Origin: a virus
Virus record (IMG/VR): IMGVR_UViG_3300042876_000626
Span: 1 to 40,883 of that record
Direction: 5' to 3' (one strand)
Length of the DNA: 40,883 nucleotides
Each line of letters opens with the position of its first letter. Positions within the stretch are counted from its first letter, which is position 1. The notes under the pieces were generated by a model. The model did no database searches, had not been told where the DNA came from, and saw nothing but the letters and a program-made list of their open reading frames with translations. The position numbers were made by a program, and so were the translations under genes. Shown piece after piece: positions 7,481 through 14,175 of this stretch.

Positions 7481-7497
7481 AAAGCTGAAAATGTCAG

Positions 7498-7527
7498 TTG
7501 ACAGTTTAGGGGCCTAACCCCTAACTC
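7498..7527 (+). promoter_or_regulatory. Candidate promoter/operator for the rightward small-gene operon
   Basis: A consensus -35 TTGACA (7498-7503) is followed after 18 bp by a weak -10 TAACTC (7522-7527). The spacer contains the inverted repeat TTAGGGG-CCTAA-CCCCTAA (7506-7524), and CAGTT motifs (7495-7499 and 7502-7506) match the immunity half-sites. No long T-run follows, so regulation fits better than termination. The next gene has AGGAG at 7548-7552. Confidence 0.45.
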
Positions 7528-7558
7528 TTGTGCACAGCCCTATGCACAGGAGATGCGC

Positions 7559-7819
7559 ATGCCTGCCTTTGCTCCCCCGGCCGATTTCCCGTTCATCCCG
7601 AACGCCCGGCCCGCCTCGATCGACGATCGCCAGCTCGCTCAACTTGCCCAGCTGGGCGATGATGCCCGCATGGGCAACTGCACCGGGGCCGAGGCCGAAT
7701 GGCTTCTGGTCAGCTGCGGCCCCCTTCTGCGCGAACTGCAGATGCGCCGCGCCGCCATGGCCCGCGCCGGTCTGCCGGTCGACGCCTCGAACGTGGTGGT
7801 CATCGGGCAGGTGCGCTGA
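7559..7819 (+). CDS. Hypothetical accessory protein (86 aa)
   Basis: The ATG at 7559 is preferred over 7553 because AGGAG ends 6 nt before it. It is a small soluble protein (DDRQLAQLAQLGDDARMG...) with a helical core resembling spacer proteins in alphaproteobacterial prophage left arms. No motif recognised. First gene of a tightly overlapping operon. Confidence 0.65.
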   Translation: MPAFAPPADFPFIPNARPASIDDRQLAQLAQLGDDARMGNCTGAEAEWLLVSCGPLLRELQMRRAAMARAGLPVDASNVVVIGQVR

Positions 7820-8067
7820 TGGGCCAGTTTCTGACTGTCTACGTTGACAACAGCGAGATTGCGCAGCACTTCCGCGAGGAACCGCAGGCTCTTCTGAACG
7901 TCCTGTCCATGCTCATCGACGGCATGACAGAAGACGGGGCCATGAGGTATTGCCACAAGGTCGCCGGTGGCCATGAAGGCACGGTAGGCGACAGCGCCGT
8001 CGCGCCCTTTTTGGGGGTTCTGCGAAGGGCCTTGGAGGCTGAGGCTGCAGCGATAGGGGCCGCATGA
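7819..8067 (+). CDS. Hypothetical accessory protein (82 aa)
   Basis: Starts at ATG 7819 in a TGATG overlap. Begins MGQFLTVYVDNSEIAQHF and continues as an acidic, helical protein. No family recognised. Confidence 0.65.
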   Translation: MGQFLTVYVDNSEIAQHFREEPQALLNVLSMLIDGMTEDGAMRYCHKVAGGHEGTVGDSAVAPFLGVLRRALEAEAAAIGAA

Positions 8068-8246
8068 TGGCCGCCCCCGCCCGCCGGGCCGGATACCTTC
8101 TGGCCGTCCTGTCCGAAGTCTACGGCTTGCCCGTCAGTGACCTGCGCCTGATCACCGCCGCCGCGCGGGATCTGACCTCGGCGCTGGATCTTCGGCGCCA
8201 GGACACGCCGCTCATGCTGATCCCCGAAATGCGGGTGGCGGCATGA
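8064..8246 (+). CDS. Small hypothetical protein (60 aa)
   Basis: Starts at ATG 8064, overlapping the upstream stop. Helical (GYLLAVLSEVYGLPVSDLRL), with a Leu-rich pattern suggesting a small helical bundle or dimer. No motif recognised. Confidence 0.6.
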   Translation: MMAAPARRAGYLLAVLSEVYGLPVSDLRLITAAARDLTSALDLRRQDTPLMLIPEMRVAA

Positions 8247-8536
8247 GCAAGGCACCGTCAATGGCAGCCCTCGCGTTCCACGCCCGGCTTGCCGCAATGG
8301 TCAATGACCTGCCCCGGCATCAGGACGATCCGACCGGCTACGCTGCGGGCATTGCCCGGATCAAGCTGGCGATCGTCGAGGCAGGCGGCGCGGTCAGGGA
8401 TGACTGGAACGGCGCGCGGGTTCGTGTGCACGGGTTCAGCGCCACCTCGACCATGGGCGTGGCCATGGCCTGCCGGAACTGGATGACGCAGGTCACGATC
8501 AAGGCGGCGGCGGCGAACATGGGATCCCTCACATGA
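8243..8536 (+). CDS. Hypothetical accessory protein (97 aa)
   Basis: ATGA overlap with the preceding gene. Contains GGAVRDDWNGARVRVHGFSA, a short strand-rich segment between helices. No motif recognised. Confidence 0.65.
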   Translation: MSKAPSMAALAFHARLAAMVNDLPRHQDDPTGYAAGIARIKLAIVEAGGAVRDDWNGARVRVHGFSATSTMGVAMACRNWMTQVTIKAAAANMGSLT

Positions 8537-8826
8537 TCGGCCCCCGGATCATCAGCCGTCACATCCTGCCGCCCGGCGGCATGACGCCGGATGAGGCGCG
8601 GGGGTTCCGCATGGCCTGCGCCTGCTTTGCCACCTGGGGCATGCAGCTGGCCGCCGAACCCACGTTGCCCGGCCCGCCGCACATCGACCAGGTGCGGGCA
8701 AGGTTCCGCGCGCATGGCCGGGTCGTGGCCGCCATGGCCTCGGCCCTTGACCGCCAGCTGGGGCGGCCGCCCGCCCCCGCCGACATTCCCACCGAGGCGC
8801 TGACCGAGATCTCCGCCTCCACCTGA
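8533..8826 (+). CDS. Hypothetical accessory protein (97 aa)
   Basis: ATGA overlap at its start. Helical with three cysteine/aromatic-rich turns (RMACACFATWGMQLAAE). After its stop comes about 105 nt without a gene (8827-8931), containing only long-spaced GGGGCCGT/ACGGCCCC arms (8836-8843 and 8903-8910). Confidence 0.65.
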   Translation: MIGPRIISRHILPPGGMTPDEARGFRMACACFATWGMQLAAEPTLPGPPHIDQVRARFRAHGRVVAAMASALDRQLGRPPAPADIPTEALTEISAST

Positions 8827-8931
8827 CCGCTGGCCGGGGCCGTCCGTGTCGACCTGCTCGCCGACACCCCCGGATACGCCAACCAAGGGCCGCAGGGACG
8901 GCACGGCCCCAAGGAACAAAGGCATCGAGGT

Positions 8932-9102
8932 ATGGACACACTGGCACTCTGGTCCGGGATCGTGATCGGCACCGTCATCGTCTTCGTGACGCTCATGCGC
9001 CCGCGCGCCCCGAAGCCGCGCAGCCGGGCGGACATCCGCCGCGAATGGACACATGCCCGCCCGAACTGGCAGGGCCACGAAGGCTGGGGGGGCCGGGAAT
9101 GA
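8932..9102 (+). CDS. Single-pass membrane peptide (56 aa)
   Basis: ATG at 8932 with GAGG just upstream. An N-terminal hydrophobic helix (LALWSGIVIGTVIVFVTLM) is followed by a basic tail (RPRAPKPRSRADIRREW), which predicts a small N-out inner-membrane protein. Its TGA overlaps the next ATG as ATGA, supporting it despite its size. Confidence 0.6.
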   Translation: MDTLALWSGIVIGTVIVFVTLMRPRAPKPRSRADIRREWTHARPNWQGHEGWGGRE

Positions 9103-9359
9103 CCCGCATGTTCCTCAACTCCGCCGAAGTGGCGCAGCTCCTCGACCTGCCGTCCTCGGTCAGCTTCCTCGCCCGCCGCGCGGCGCTGGAAGATCAGGGG
9201 TTTCCGCTGCCCTGCAGCTGGTCCGCGCGGCCACTGAAATGGAGACGTGAGCTGGTCGAAGGCTGGATCGCCGCCCAGGGCCAGCCCCGGGACATGGGCC
9301 AGCGGCCCCGGCTGGTCGTGTCGAACGGTCACTACATGGCGAGGGCGGCGACGGCATGA
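9099..9359 (+). CDS. Excisionase/AlpA-like winged-helix DNA-binding protein (86 aa)
   Basis: Starts at ATG 9099, overlapping the upstream stop. FLNSAEVAQLLDLPSSVSFL is a MerR/excisionase-type HTH opening, followed by a strand-turn (GFPLPCSWSARPLKWRRELV) typical of Xis/AlpA proteins ('FP.P...g....W....v..W'). It ends in an ATGA overlap with the integrase gene, the usual xis-int arrangement. I infer a directionality factor for excision or control of int. Confidence 0.75.
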   Translation: MTRMFLNSAEVAQLLDLPSSVSFLARRAALEDQGFPLPCSWSARPLKWRRELVEGWIAAQGQPRDMGQRPRLVVSNGHYMARAATA

Positions 9360-10576
9360 CCCGCAAGCCCAAAGGCCCCGTGTCTGCCGCGCTGCGCGGC
9401 GATCTGCCCCCGCGCCTTCGGGAACGTCAGCGGACTGACGGCACCTGGCGCGTCTGGTGGGAATGCGAGGCCGCCGTCAAGAAGCTCGGCTTCACCTCGG
9501 TCGACCTGGACGCGAAGGCCCCGCTCAAGGCCGCGCGAGAGGCGCGGAAGCTGAATGAGGCGGTCGACGAGGCGCGCCTGACGGGCTCTGCCCCGAAGGT
9601 CAGGCGCGGGCCGGTCTGCATCGAGGATGTGGTCGGCGACTTCCGCCGCTCGGTCCAGTGGGACCAGCTGGCCGCAAAGACCCGCGACAGCTACGGCAAG
9701 GGGTTCCGCCTGATCGTCAGCAAGTGGGGCGACGTGCCGGTGCAGGAGTTCACCAAACCGATGGCGCGCACCTGGTACGAAAGCCTCTACCGCGATGCCG
9801 GGCACTGGCAGGCGGCGGCGCTGCTCCGGCTTCTGTCGATCCTGATGGCCCATGCCGAACTGCGCGGCTGGCGGCCGGAAATGTCGAACCCCTGCTACAG
9901 GCTGGGTGTCAGCATCCCCAAGGGGCGTGACCGCGTGGCGACGTGGGATGAGTATGACGCGCTGCAGGCGGCGGCGGTCCGCGTCGGCCTGCCCTCGATC
10001 GGCGTCCTGGTGGCGCTGTCGATGCTGGCAGGTCAGCGGGAAACCGACTGCATGGCCGCCCTGCGCGGTGACTTCTCGGCCCGCCCGGTTCTCTGGCCGG
10101 GGGCTTCTGCGCCGGTGGATGTCTGGGTCTGGGATCTGTCGCGGTCCAAGACCGGGGCCTCGGGCACGATCATGCTGCACCCGGATCTCGCGCCCATGGT
10201 GGCAGAGATCCTCAAGCGCCCCGCGCCTGCCGATGCCCGCCTGGTGATCGAGGAACGGATGCTGCGCCCCTATGACGAGGATCTGTTCCAGTCCCGCTGG
10301 GGCGAGGTGCGCGCGGCGGCCGTCGCCGGCGGCGGCGGCATGGCAGCCTGCCCGTCGGTGGTCAGCCTGCAGTTTCGGGATCTGCGCCGGTCCTTCTCGG
10401 TCAACGCCCGGCGCGGCGGGGCCTCGGTCGACGATGCCGGCGACGTCCTGGGCAACTCGGCCGCGAAGAACGCCCGGATCAAGGGCACCTACATGCCGCC
10501 GGAGTTTTTCACGGCCGCCCGCGCGGTGGCCGCCGCCGGACGGCCCGAGGTTCAAGAGGAAAGGAAAGAGGCATGA
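9356..10576 (+). CDS. int: Tyrosine recombinase, phage integrase (406 aa)
   Basis: The N-terminal arm-binding region (1-85) is followed by a SAM-like core-binding domain (about 88-190) and a catalytic domain. Catalytic Arg I is R228 (LAGQRETD), the lysine is K265 (SRSKTGASG), Arg II is R344 in FRDLRRSF, and the nucleophile is Y379 (GTYMPP). Two usual histidines are changed: the HxLR histidine is R341, and the LGH histidine is N367 (DVLGNSAA). Both positions tolerate substitution in this family, so activity is still expected. It should recombine the tRNA-Lys attP at 12582-12630 with the host tRNA gene. Confidence 0.9.
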   Translation: MTRKPKGPVSAALRGDLPPRLRERQRTDGTWRVWWECEAAVKKLGFTSVDLDAKAPLKAAREARKLNEAVDEARLTGSAPKVRRGPVCIEDVVGDFRRSVQWDQLAAKTRDSYGKGFRLIVSKWGDVPVQEFTKPMARTWYESLYRDAGHWQAAALLRLLSILMAHAELRGWRPEMSNPCYRLGVSIPKGRDRVATWDEYDALQAAAVRVGLPSIGVLVALSMLAGQRETDCMAALRGDFSARPVLWPGASAPVDVWVWDLSRSKTGASGTIMLHPDLAPMVAEILKRPAPADARLVIEERMLRPYDEDLFQSRWGEVRAAAVAGGGGMAACPSVVSLQFRDLRRSFSVNARRGGASVDDAGDVLGNSAAKNARIKGTYMPPEFFTAARAVAAAGRPEVQEERKEA

Positions 10577-10854
10577 GCGCAGACAACATCTGGGATCGTC
10601 CGGACGTGGCGGCTGCTGTCGAACATCTGAAAGCCACGGTTTTTCAGGCAGTCGGCCAGCCTGCTGATGGGTCGCCGAACGTCATGATTTCTGTCGTCAC
10701 CGACAAGTCGGAGATGGAGATCTACTACGAAGGGTGCAACTGCCCGAAGTGTGCGACGGCAACCATTAGAGCGATCTCTCAGGAAGTTTTCGGGATCAAG
10801 TCAGAGGTAGTGAGGACGCCGAAGACCAATGCTCGCCCCTCACGGGTGCACTGA
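10573..10854 (+). CDS. Hypothetical accessory protein with CxCxxC cluster (93 aa)
   Basis: Starts at ATG 10573 in an ATGA overlap with int, preceded by purine-rich AGGAAAGGAAAGAGG. The centre has EMEIYYEGCNCPKCATAT, a possible metal site with only three cysteines. It is slightly less GC-rich than its neighbours. No family recognised. Confidence 0.65.
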   Translation: MSADNIWDRPDVAAAVEHLKATVFQAVGQPADGSPNVMISVVTDKSEMEIYYEGCNCPKCATATIRAISQEVFGIKSEVVRTPKTNARPSRVH

Positions 10855-11156
10855 TGCTGCCGTCGTGCCATCGCATCCCGGAGCTTTCCGCCCTCGTCTT
10901 CCCGGCCGAAACCCGCCCGGGCATGGAACCCTGCCCGCGCTGTCAGGGCGTCAACCTCTGGCCCGAGGTCAGCTTCGATGACTACGGGATCTACTGCGCG
11001 ACCTGCGACTGGGTCGGCCCGCGCGCCTCCGCCGGTGGCGGGGATCCCGATGAGGCGATCGCTGCCTGGAACCGCGAGGCGCGCCAGGTGCGCGAGGCGC
11101 GGGACCTTGGGCTGACCATCAACCTGGTGCAGCCAAAGGAGGAAAGCCTTGGCTGA
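10854..11156 (+). CDS. Lar-like (restriction alleviation family) zinc-ribbon protein (100 aa)
   Basis: Two CxxC knuckles (PCPRCQG at about 27-33 and YCATCDW at about 47-53) are followed by GDPDEAIAAWNREAR. This is the layout of Lar-family proteins (PCPFCGG...C..CG...A...WN.R). Phage Lar/Ral proteins relieve host type I restriction, but many small family members have unknown roles. An internal ATG (MEPCPRC) could also serve as start. Placement in an accessory operon fits a host-interaction role. Confidence 0.7.
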   Translation: MLPSCHRIPELSALVFPAETRPGMEPCPRCQGVNLWPEVSFDDYGIYCATCDWVGPRASAGGGDPDEAIAAWNREARQVREARDLGLTINLVQPKEESLG

Positions 11157-11376
11157 CCTCACCATCACCGGCAAGGGCCTGTCGAACTGGATCACCTCGC
11201 GCCTGCGCACGGTGGCCGGCCCCTACACCAGCCACCAGAACGCGGTCGCCGCCCTGCGCGGGGTCGAGGCGCGGCAAAGGCCGGTCACGATCCGCCGCTG
11301 CCTGTGCTGCAGCAATCACTTCCCATCCACCGGGCCAGGCCATCGCCTCTGCCCCCCATGCCGGAGAGACGCATGA
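11149..11376 (+). CDS. Small protein with C-terminal four-cysteine zinc knuckle (75 aa)
   Basis: The start is TTG 11149, decided by a near-perfect AAGGAGG (11136-11142) 6 nt upstream; no ATG is available. The C-terminal third has CLCC...CPPC (IRRCLCCSNHF, then GHRLCPPCRRDA), a likely zinc-binding pair. Similar small proteins are common in Rhodobacteraceae prophages. Role unknown. Confidence 0.65.
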   Translation: MADLTITGKGLSNWITSRLRTVAGPYTSHQNAVAALRGVEARQRPVTIRRCLCCSNHFPSTGPGHRLCPPCRRDA

Positions 11377-11552
11377 AGGACCTCAGCGACACAGATCTGT
11401 TCAAGCCACTGTCGGCCAAGGTGGGCCGCAAGGAATACGCCCCCGGCGGCCGCGAGAAGACGTCTCAGCGGGCCGGGCAGGGGCGCAAGTGGCAGGCCTT
11501 CCTGCGCCGCCGGGACAAGGATGCGGAACGCCGGGCGAAGGGTGGCTCCTGA
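11373..11552 (+). CDS. Small basic protein (59 aa)
   Basis: Starts at ATG 11373 (ATGA overlap). Lys/Arg-rich (SQRAGQGRKWQAFLRRRDKD), highly positively charged, probably nucleic-acid binding. No motif recognised. Confidence 0.6.
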   Translation: MKDLSDTDLFKPLSAKVGRKEYAPGGREKTSQRAGQGRKWQAFLRRRDKDAERRAKGGS

Positions 11553-11758
11553 TGAGCGCCCCGGTCGTCGCCGTCACCAGCCTTCTGGTCGATGTCCTGT
11601 CCCGCATGGATGGGCGCGAGGATCTGTCCCCGGCCGAGGCGGCGTTCTTCGATCACTTCTGGCCGCAGGTGCGGGATCTGATCAGCCTGCAGCGTCAGGC
11701 AATGATCGAGATGCAGGCCCTGGCCCCGGCGCTTCTGGCCCAGGGGGACGCGGCATGA
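11552..11758 (+). CDS. Small acidic hypothetical protein (68 aa)
   Basis: Starts at ATG 11552 (TGATG overlap). Helical (VVAVTSLLVDVLSRMDGRED...PAEAAFFDHFWPQVRDLI). No family recognised. Confidence 0.6.
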   Translation: MSAPVVAVTSLLVDVLSRMDGREDLSPAEAAFFDHFWPQVRDLISLQRQAMIEMQALAPALLAQGDAA

Positions 11759-11898
11759 GCTGGCTCTGGCTGATCCCCGCCTTTGCCCTCGGTGCTGTGG
11801 CCGGCGCGCTGTTCATGGCCGCCGCCCTGGTCGACGTGGTCATGAAGATCCAGGACACCCGGGCGCGGGGCTACGGCTACGATCCCCACCGCCCATGA
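11755..11898 (+). CDS. Single-pass membrane peptide (47 aa)
   Basis: Starts at ATG 11755 (ATGA overlap) and ends in an ATGA overlap with the HNH gene. Most of it is one hydrophobic helix (LWLIPAFALGAVAGALFMAA) with a short polar tail. Second small membrane peptide of the rightward operon. Confidence 0.6.
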   Translation: MSWLWLIPAFALGAVAGALFMAAALVDVVMKIQDTRARGYGYDPHRP

Positions 11899-12551
11899 AG
11901 TCCCCCGTTGCGCCCGAAGTGTTGCGCCAACTGCTCCGATACGAGCCGGAGACTGGCAAGCTTTACTGGTTGCCAAGGCCCGTTGCGTTCTTCGGTGACA
12001 CCGAGCGCAGGAGGTCGGCGGCGAACCAGTGGAACGCGCGCCACGCTGGAAAAGAAGCCTTCACTGCTGATAACGGTGAAGGCTATTTGCAAGGCAGCAT
12101 CTTCGACCGACTGTACCGCGCCCACCGTGTCATCTGGTGCCTGATGACTGGCGAATGGCCAACTGCGCTGATCGACCATCGGGACGGCGATCGCGGAAAC
12201 AATAAGTGGAAGAACCTTAGGGCGGCGACGCGCTCCCAAAACAACCGAAATACGTGCAGCCGTCTTGGTTCCTCAAGCAAGTACCTTGGGGTGTACTGGG
12301 AAAAGCAGCGCGGCAAATGGGTGGCAGCCATTAACATCGGGAAGCGCCCTAAGGTCCTTGGGTGCTTTGCTTCCGAGGAAGAAGCCGCCCGCGCCTATGA
12401 TCACGCGGCCAGCCGCGAGTATGGTGACTTTGCTCGGAGCAACTTTGCAATCTCACCGCGCCCCGGCCTTTCGAGGTCGGGGCTTTTTCATTCCGAAACA
12501 GCGTCCGATTCGGACGCAGTCGGACAGTCGGACGGACCCCGAAGGGCCTGA
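11895..12551 (+). CDS. HNH endonuclease with AP2-type DNA-binding domain (218 aa)
   Basis: An HNH core lies at about 76-118: YRAHRVIWCLMTGEWP, then IDHRDGDRGNNKWKNLR and SQNNRN. A C-terminal AP2-like domain follows at about 123-185 (SKYLGVYWEKQRGKW..., GCFASEEEAARAYDHAA, EYGDFARSNF). This is the classic stand-alone homing endonuclease layout of phages. It is less GC-rich than its neighbours, consistent with mobility. The last ~30 residues run through a strong intrinsic terminator and look unrelated to the family; the ancestral stop was probably near codon 187. Confidence 0.85.
   Translation: MKSPVAPEVLRQLLRYEPETGKLYWLPRPVAFFGDTERRRSAANQWNARHAGKEAFTADNGEGYLQGSIFDRLYRAHRVIWCLMTGEWPTALIDHRDGDRGNNKWKNLRAATRSQNNRNTCSRLGSSSKYLGVYWEKQRGKWVAAINIGKRPKVLGCFASEEEAARAYDHAASREYGDFARSNFAISPRPGLSRSGLFHSETASDSDAVGQSDGPRRA
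12461..12488 (+). terminator. Strong intrinsic terminator of the rightward operon
   Basis: CCCCGGCCT-TTCG-AGGTCGGGG forms a 9-bp stem (one G-U pair) with a UUCG tetraloop, followed by CTTTTT. It lies inside the HNH reading frame, about 63 bp before its stop codon. Confidence 0.9.
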
Positions 12552-12581
12552 TCTCTAACCGCCTGCTTTCCTTGGGTTTCA

Positions 12582-12630
12582 TGGTGAGCCGGACAGGATT
12601 CGAACCTGTGACCCGCTGATTAAAAGTCAG
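12582..12630 (-). other. attP core: 3' half of a tRNA-Lys(UUU) gene
   Basis: The minus strand reads anticodon stem-loop (CTGA-CTTTTAA-TCAG), variable loop, a perfect T-arm (ACAGG-TTCGAAT-CCTGT), acceptor 3' strand CCGGCTC, discriminator A and CCA. The D-arm and 5' acceptor strand are absent upstream. The base at tRNA position 27 would mismatch (C-C), so identity with the host gene probably starts at position 28. Phage integrases commonly use exactly this segment, so that the host tRNA is restored on integration. It lies 2 kb from int, between the two convergent operon ends. Confidence 0.85.
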
Positions 12631-12664
12631 GTCGGTATTGCGTGATTTCAATGGGTTGGCAATC

Positions 12665-12693
12665 GGCCAACTGCCGAATTGGCCCTTGTTTTT
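12665..12693 (+). terminator. Possible backup terminator after attP
   Basis: GGCCAA-CTGCCGAA-TTGGCC is followed by CTTGTTTTT on the plus strand. The stem has only 6 bp and it overlaps other short inverted repeats (TTGGC/GCCAA), which might instead be integrase or excisionase arm sites. Confidence 0.4.
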
Positions 12694-12713
12694 GGGTGGG
12701 TCGCGATGCTTTT

Positions 12714-12890
12714 TCAGGGGCGGCAGGCGGCCGTCATGGCGCTGTCGGTCACGGCAATCCAACGGCCCGACGGGTCGTTGGGCAGGGGGTCTGGCATGGC
12801 CGGGCGCTGCAGGCCGTAGGTCACGCAGCCCTTCTCTGGCATGCATCCGGCCAACAGGGTCAGACACAGAAGGCTAATCCCAGCGCGCAT
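12714..12890 (-). CDS. Rz1: Rz1-like outer-membrane spanin lipoprotein (58 aa)
   Basis: Starts at ATG 12890, inside the end of the Rz gene in another frame (17-nt overlap). A signal peptide with lipobox (ISLLCLTLLAGC, lipidated Cys at about 16) is followed by a short proline-containing periplasmic stretch. Size, lipobox and nested position next to Rz are diagnostic of o-spanins, which fuse inner and outer membranes in the last lysis step. Confidence 0.85.
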   Translation of the reverse strand: MRAGISLLCLTLLAGCMPEKGCVTYGLQRPAMPDPLPNDPSGRWIAVTDSAMTAACRP

Positions 12891-13113
12891 CGTTTGCCCT
12901 CCTGATCTCGTCCGGTGTCTTGCCGTTCTGCAGCTCGCGCTGCGCCTGGGCCGCGCCCCTGGCACCGCGCTCGATCGCCTTCACTGTCGCCTCGGCCTCG
13001 TCGGCCCGTTCGGCCAGGCGGCCCTGCTGCAGCTTGACCTTGCCGAAGGTCAGGAAGAAGACAAGGCCGGCCAGGATGAGGCCGGCCCAAAGCTTCAGCC
13101 GGGGCCCGATCAC
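12874..13113 (-). CDS. Rz: Rz-like inner-membrane spanin (79 aa)
   Basis: One N-terminal membrane helix (LWAGLILAGLVFFLTFG) is followed by a long charged coiled coil (LQQGRLAERADEAEATVKAI...). That is the i-spanin architecture: anchored inside, with a periplasmic rod meeting Rz1. The start overlaps the holin stop as ATGA. It is short compared with lambda Rz. Confidence 0.85.
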   Translation of the reverse strand: MIGPRLKLWAGLILAGLVFFLTFGKVKLQQGRLAERADEAEATVKAIERGARGAAQAQRELQNGKTPDEIRRANDARWD

Positions 13114-13421
13114 TTGATGGCCCTCGGGTCGATCGTGTATGGCCGCGCGGCGTGCATCCGCTGGTAGCCAACGATCATGGCATAGACCGGGGCCAGGGCC
13201 GTCATTGCCCTGTGCACGGCGTCGGGCGTGGTCTGCAGCACGTCAAGCCAGGGCAGGCCGGACAGCGTGTTCAAGACCGCAGCGATCACGCTGGCTGCGG
13301 GCACCGCCGTCTCGGTCGTGGTGAAGAGGTTGAAGAGCGTGTCGACGATCGTCAGCAGGGCCGGGAAGATCCCCAGCCAGAAGCTTCTGGTCCAGGCAAA
13401 GAAGATCGGCTTCGGGTCCAT
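13110..13421 (-). CDS. Putative holin (103 aa)
   Basis: Starts at ATG 13421, with AGGAG upstream. Two or three hydrophobic helices (about 11-33, 41-56 and 74-88) have a soluble basic C-terminus ending in DPRAIK. Its place between endolysin and spanins supports a holin that permeabilises the inner membrane at lysis. No family-specific motif is visible, so the call rests on topology and context. Confidence 0.7.
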   Translation of the reverse strand: MDPKPIFFAWTRSFWLGIFPALLTIVDTLFNLFTTTETAVPAASVIAAVLNTLSGLPWLDVLQTTPDAVHRAMTALAPVYAMIVGYQRMHAARPYTIDPRAIK

Positions 13422-13422
13422 G

Positions 13423-14175
13423 TCAGTCTCCTGTGCTGACCGCAGCAAAGGCTGCGGCACGGTTGCGGTTGTGGCGCGCCTGGCCCAACAGGGCGATGAC
13501 GGCGATCAGGGCAATTGCGGCAACGACGACGATGGCCCAGTCGGGGATCCCCTCCAGGCTCAGGGCTCCGCCGCCGGCGGCCGCCGGGGTGGCGGGCGCG
13601 GCGGCGGTCTCACGCTGGGCGGCCTTGCGGGCCGGTTCGATCTCGGCCCTGGCGGCGGGCTTGCCGGCGGCCAGCACGATGGCGAAGGCCTCGACCTCGG
13701 CCACGCGGCGCGACCAGCCCTTGCCAAACGTTCCCCAGGTGCGAAGGCCCCGCAGAAAGCCCATGCGGATGGCAGAGGCACGCTTGATCACGGCGACAGG
13801 CTCGGCCGCGCGGGCGGCGGCGAGGGTGCCATTGCCGATCTTTCCGTCGGCCGCGACGCCCAGGGCCTTCTGCAGCCACTTTGCCCCGCGTGAGGGGCCC
13901 GAGTTCACCGCCGGATCGAAGGCCACATAGTCAAGGCCGGATGGCAGGGCATCGCCGGCGACCTGGTCCCAGTAGAGGCGCTTGTAGATCTCGGCCACTT
14001 CGTGGTCGGGGATGGCGCGCAGCTCGGCCTTGGTGACGGAGCGACCCTTGAAGTCGCGATAGGTGCCGATGGTGATGCCCTTCATGGTGGCACCGCCCGG
14101 ATCTTTCGGGTGATCGGCCCAGCCGCCTTCGTGCACCAGCACCTTTGTCAGGGAGATGGCGAAGTTTGCTTTCAT
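13423..14175 (-). CDS. GH108-family endolysin with C-terminal membrane anchor (250 aa)
   Basis: Starts at ATG 14175 with AGGAG upstream. The N-terminus has the glycoside hydrolase 108 signature: VLVHEGGWADHPKDPGGATM (catalytic E16), then KGITIGTYRDF. A peptidoglycan-binding-3-like region with DPAVNSG and LQKALGVAADGKIGNGTL follows. The last ~35 residues contain a hydrophobic helix (WAIVVVAAIALIAVIALL) and a basic tail. It should cleave the glycan strand of peptidoglycan. The C-terminal TM is unusual for a simple endolysin and suggests membrane retention until holin triggering, in the manner of SAR endolysins but at the other end. Confidence 0.85.
   Translation of the reverse strand: MKANFAISLTKVLVHEGGWADHPKDPGGATMKGITIGTYRDFKGRSVTKAELRAIPDHEVAEIYKRLYWDQVAGDALPSGLDYVAFDPAVNSGPSRGAKWLQKALGVAADGKIGNGTLAAARAAEPVAVIKRASAIRMGFLRGLRTWGTFGKGWSRRVAEVEAFAIVLAAGKPAARAEIEPARKAAQRETAAAPATPAAAGGGALSLEGIPDWAIVVVAAIALIAVIALLGQARHNRNRAAAFAAVSTGD

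Noticed and set aside
8836-8910. Hairpin GGGGCCGT/ACGGCCCC
   Set aside because: The loop is about 59 nt and no T-run follows, so it is not convincing as a terminator or defined RNA.
12582-12630. Functional tRNA gene
   Set aside because: Only the anticodon arm, T-arm and 3' acceptor strand are present; the D-arm and 5' acceptor strand are missing, so it is an attachment core rather than a working tRNA.
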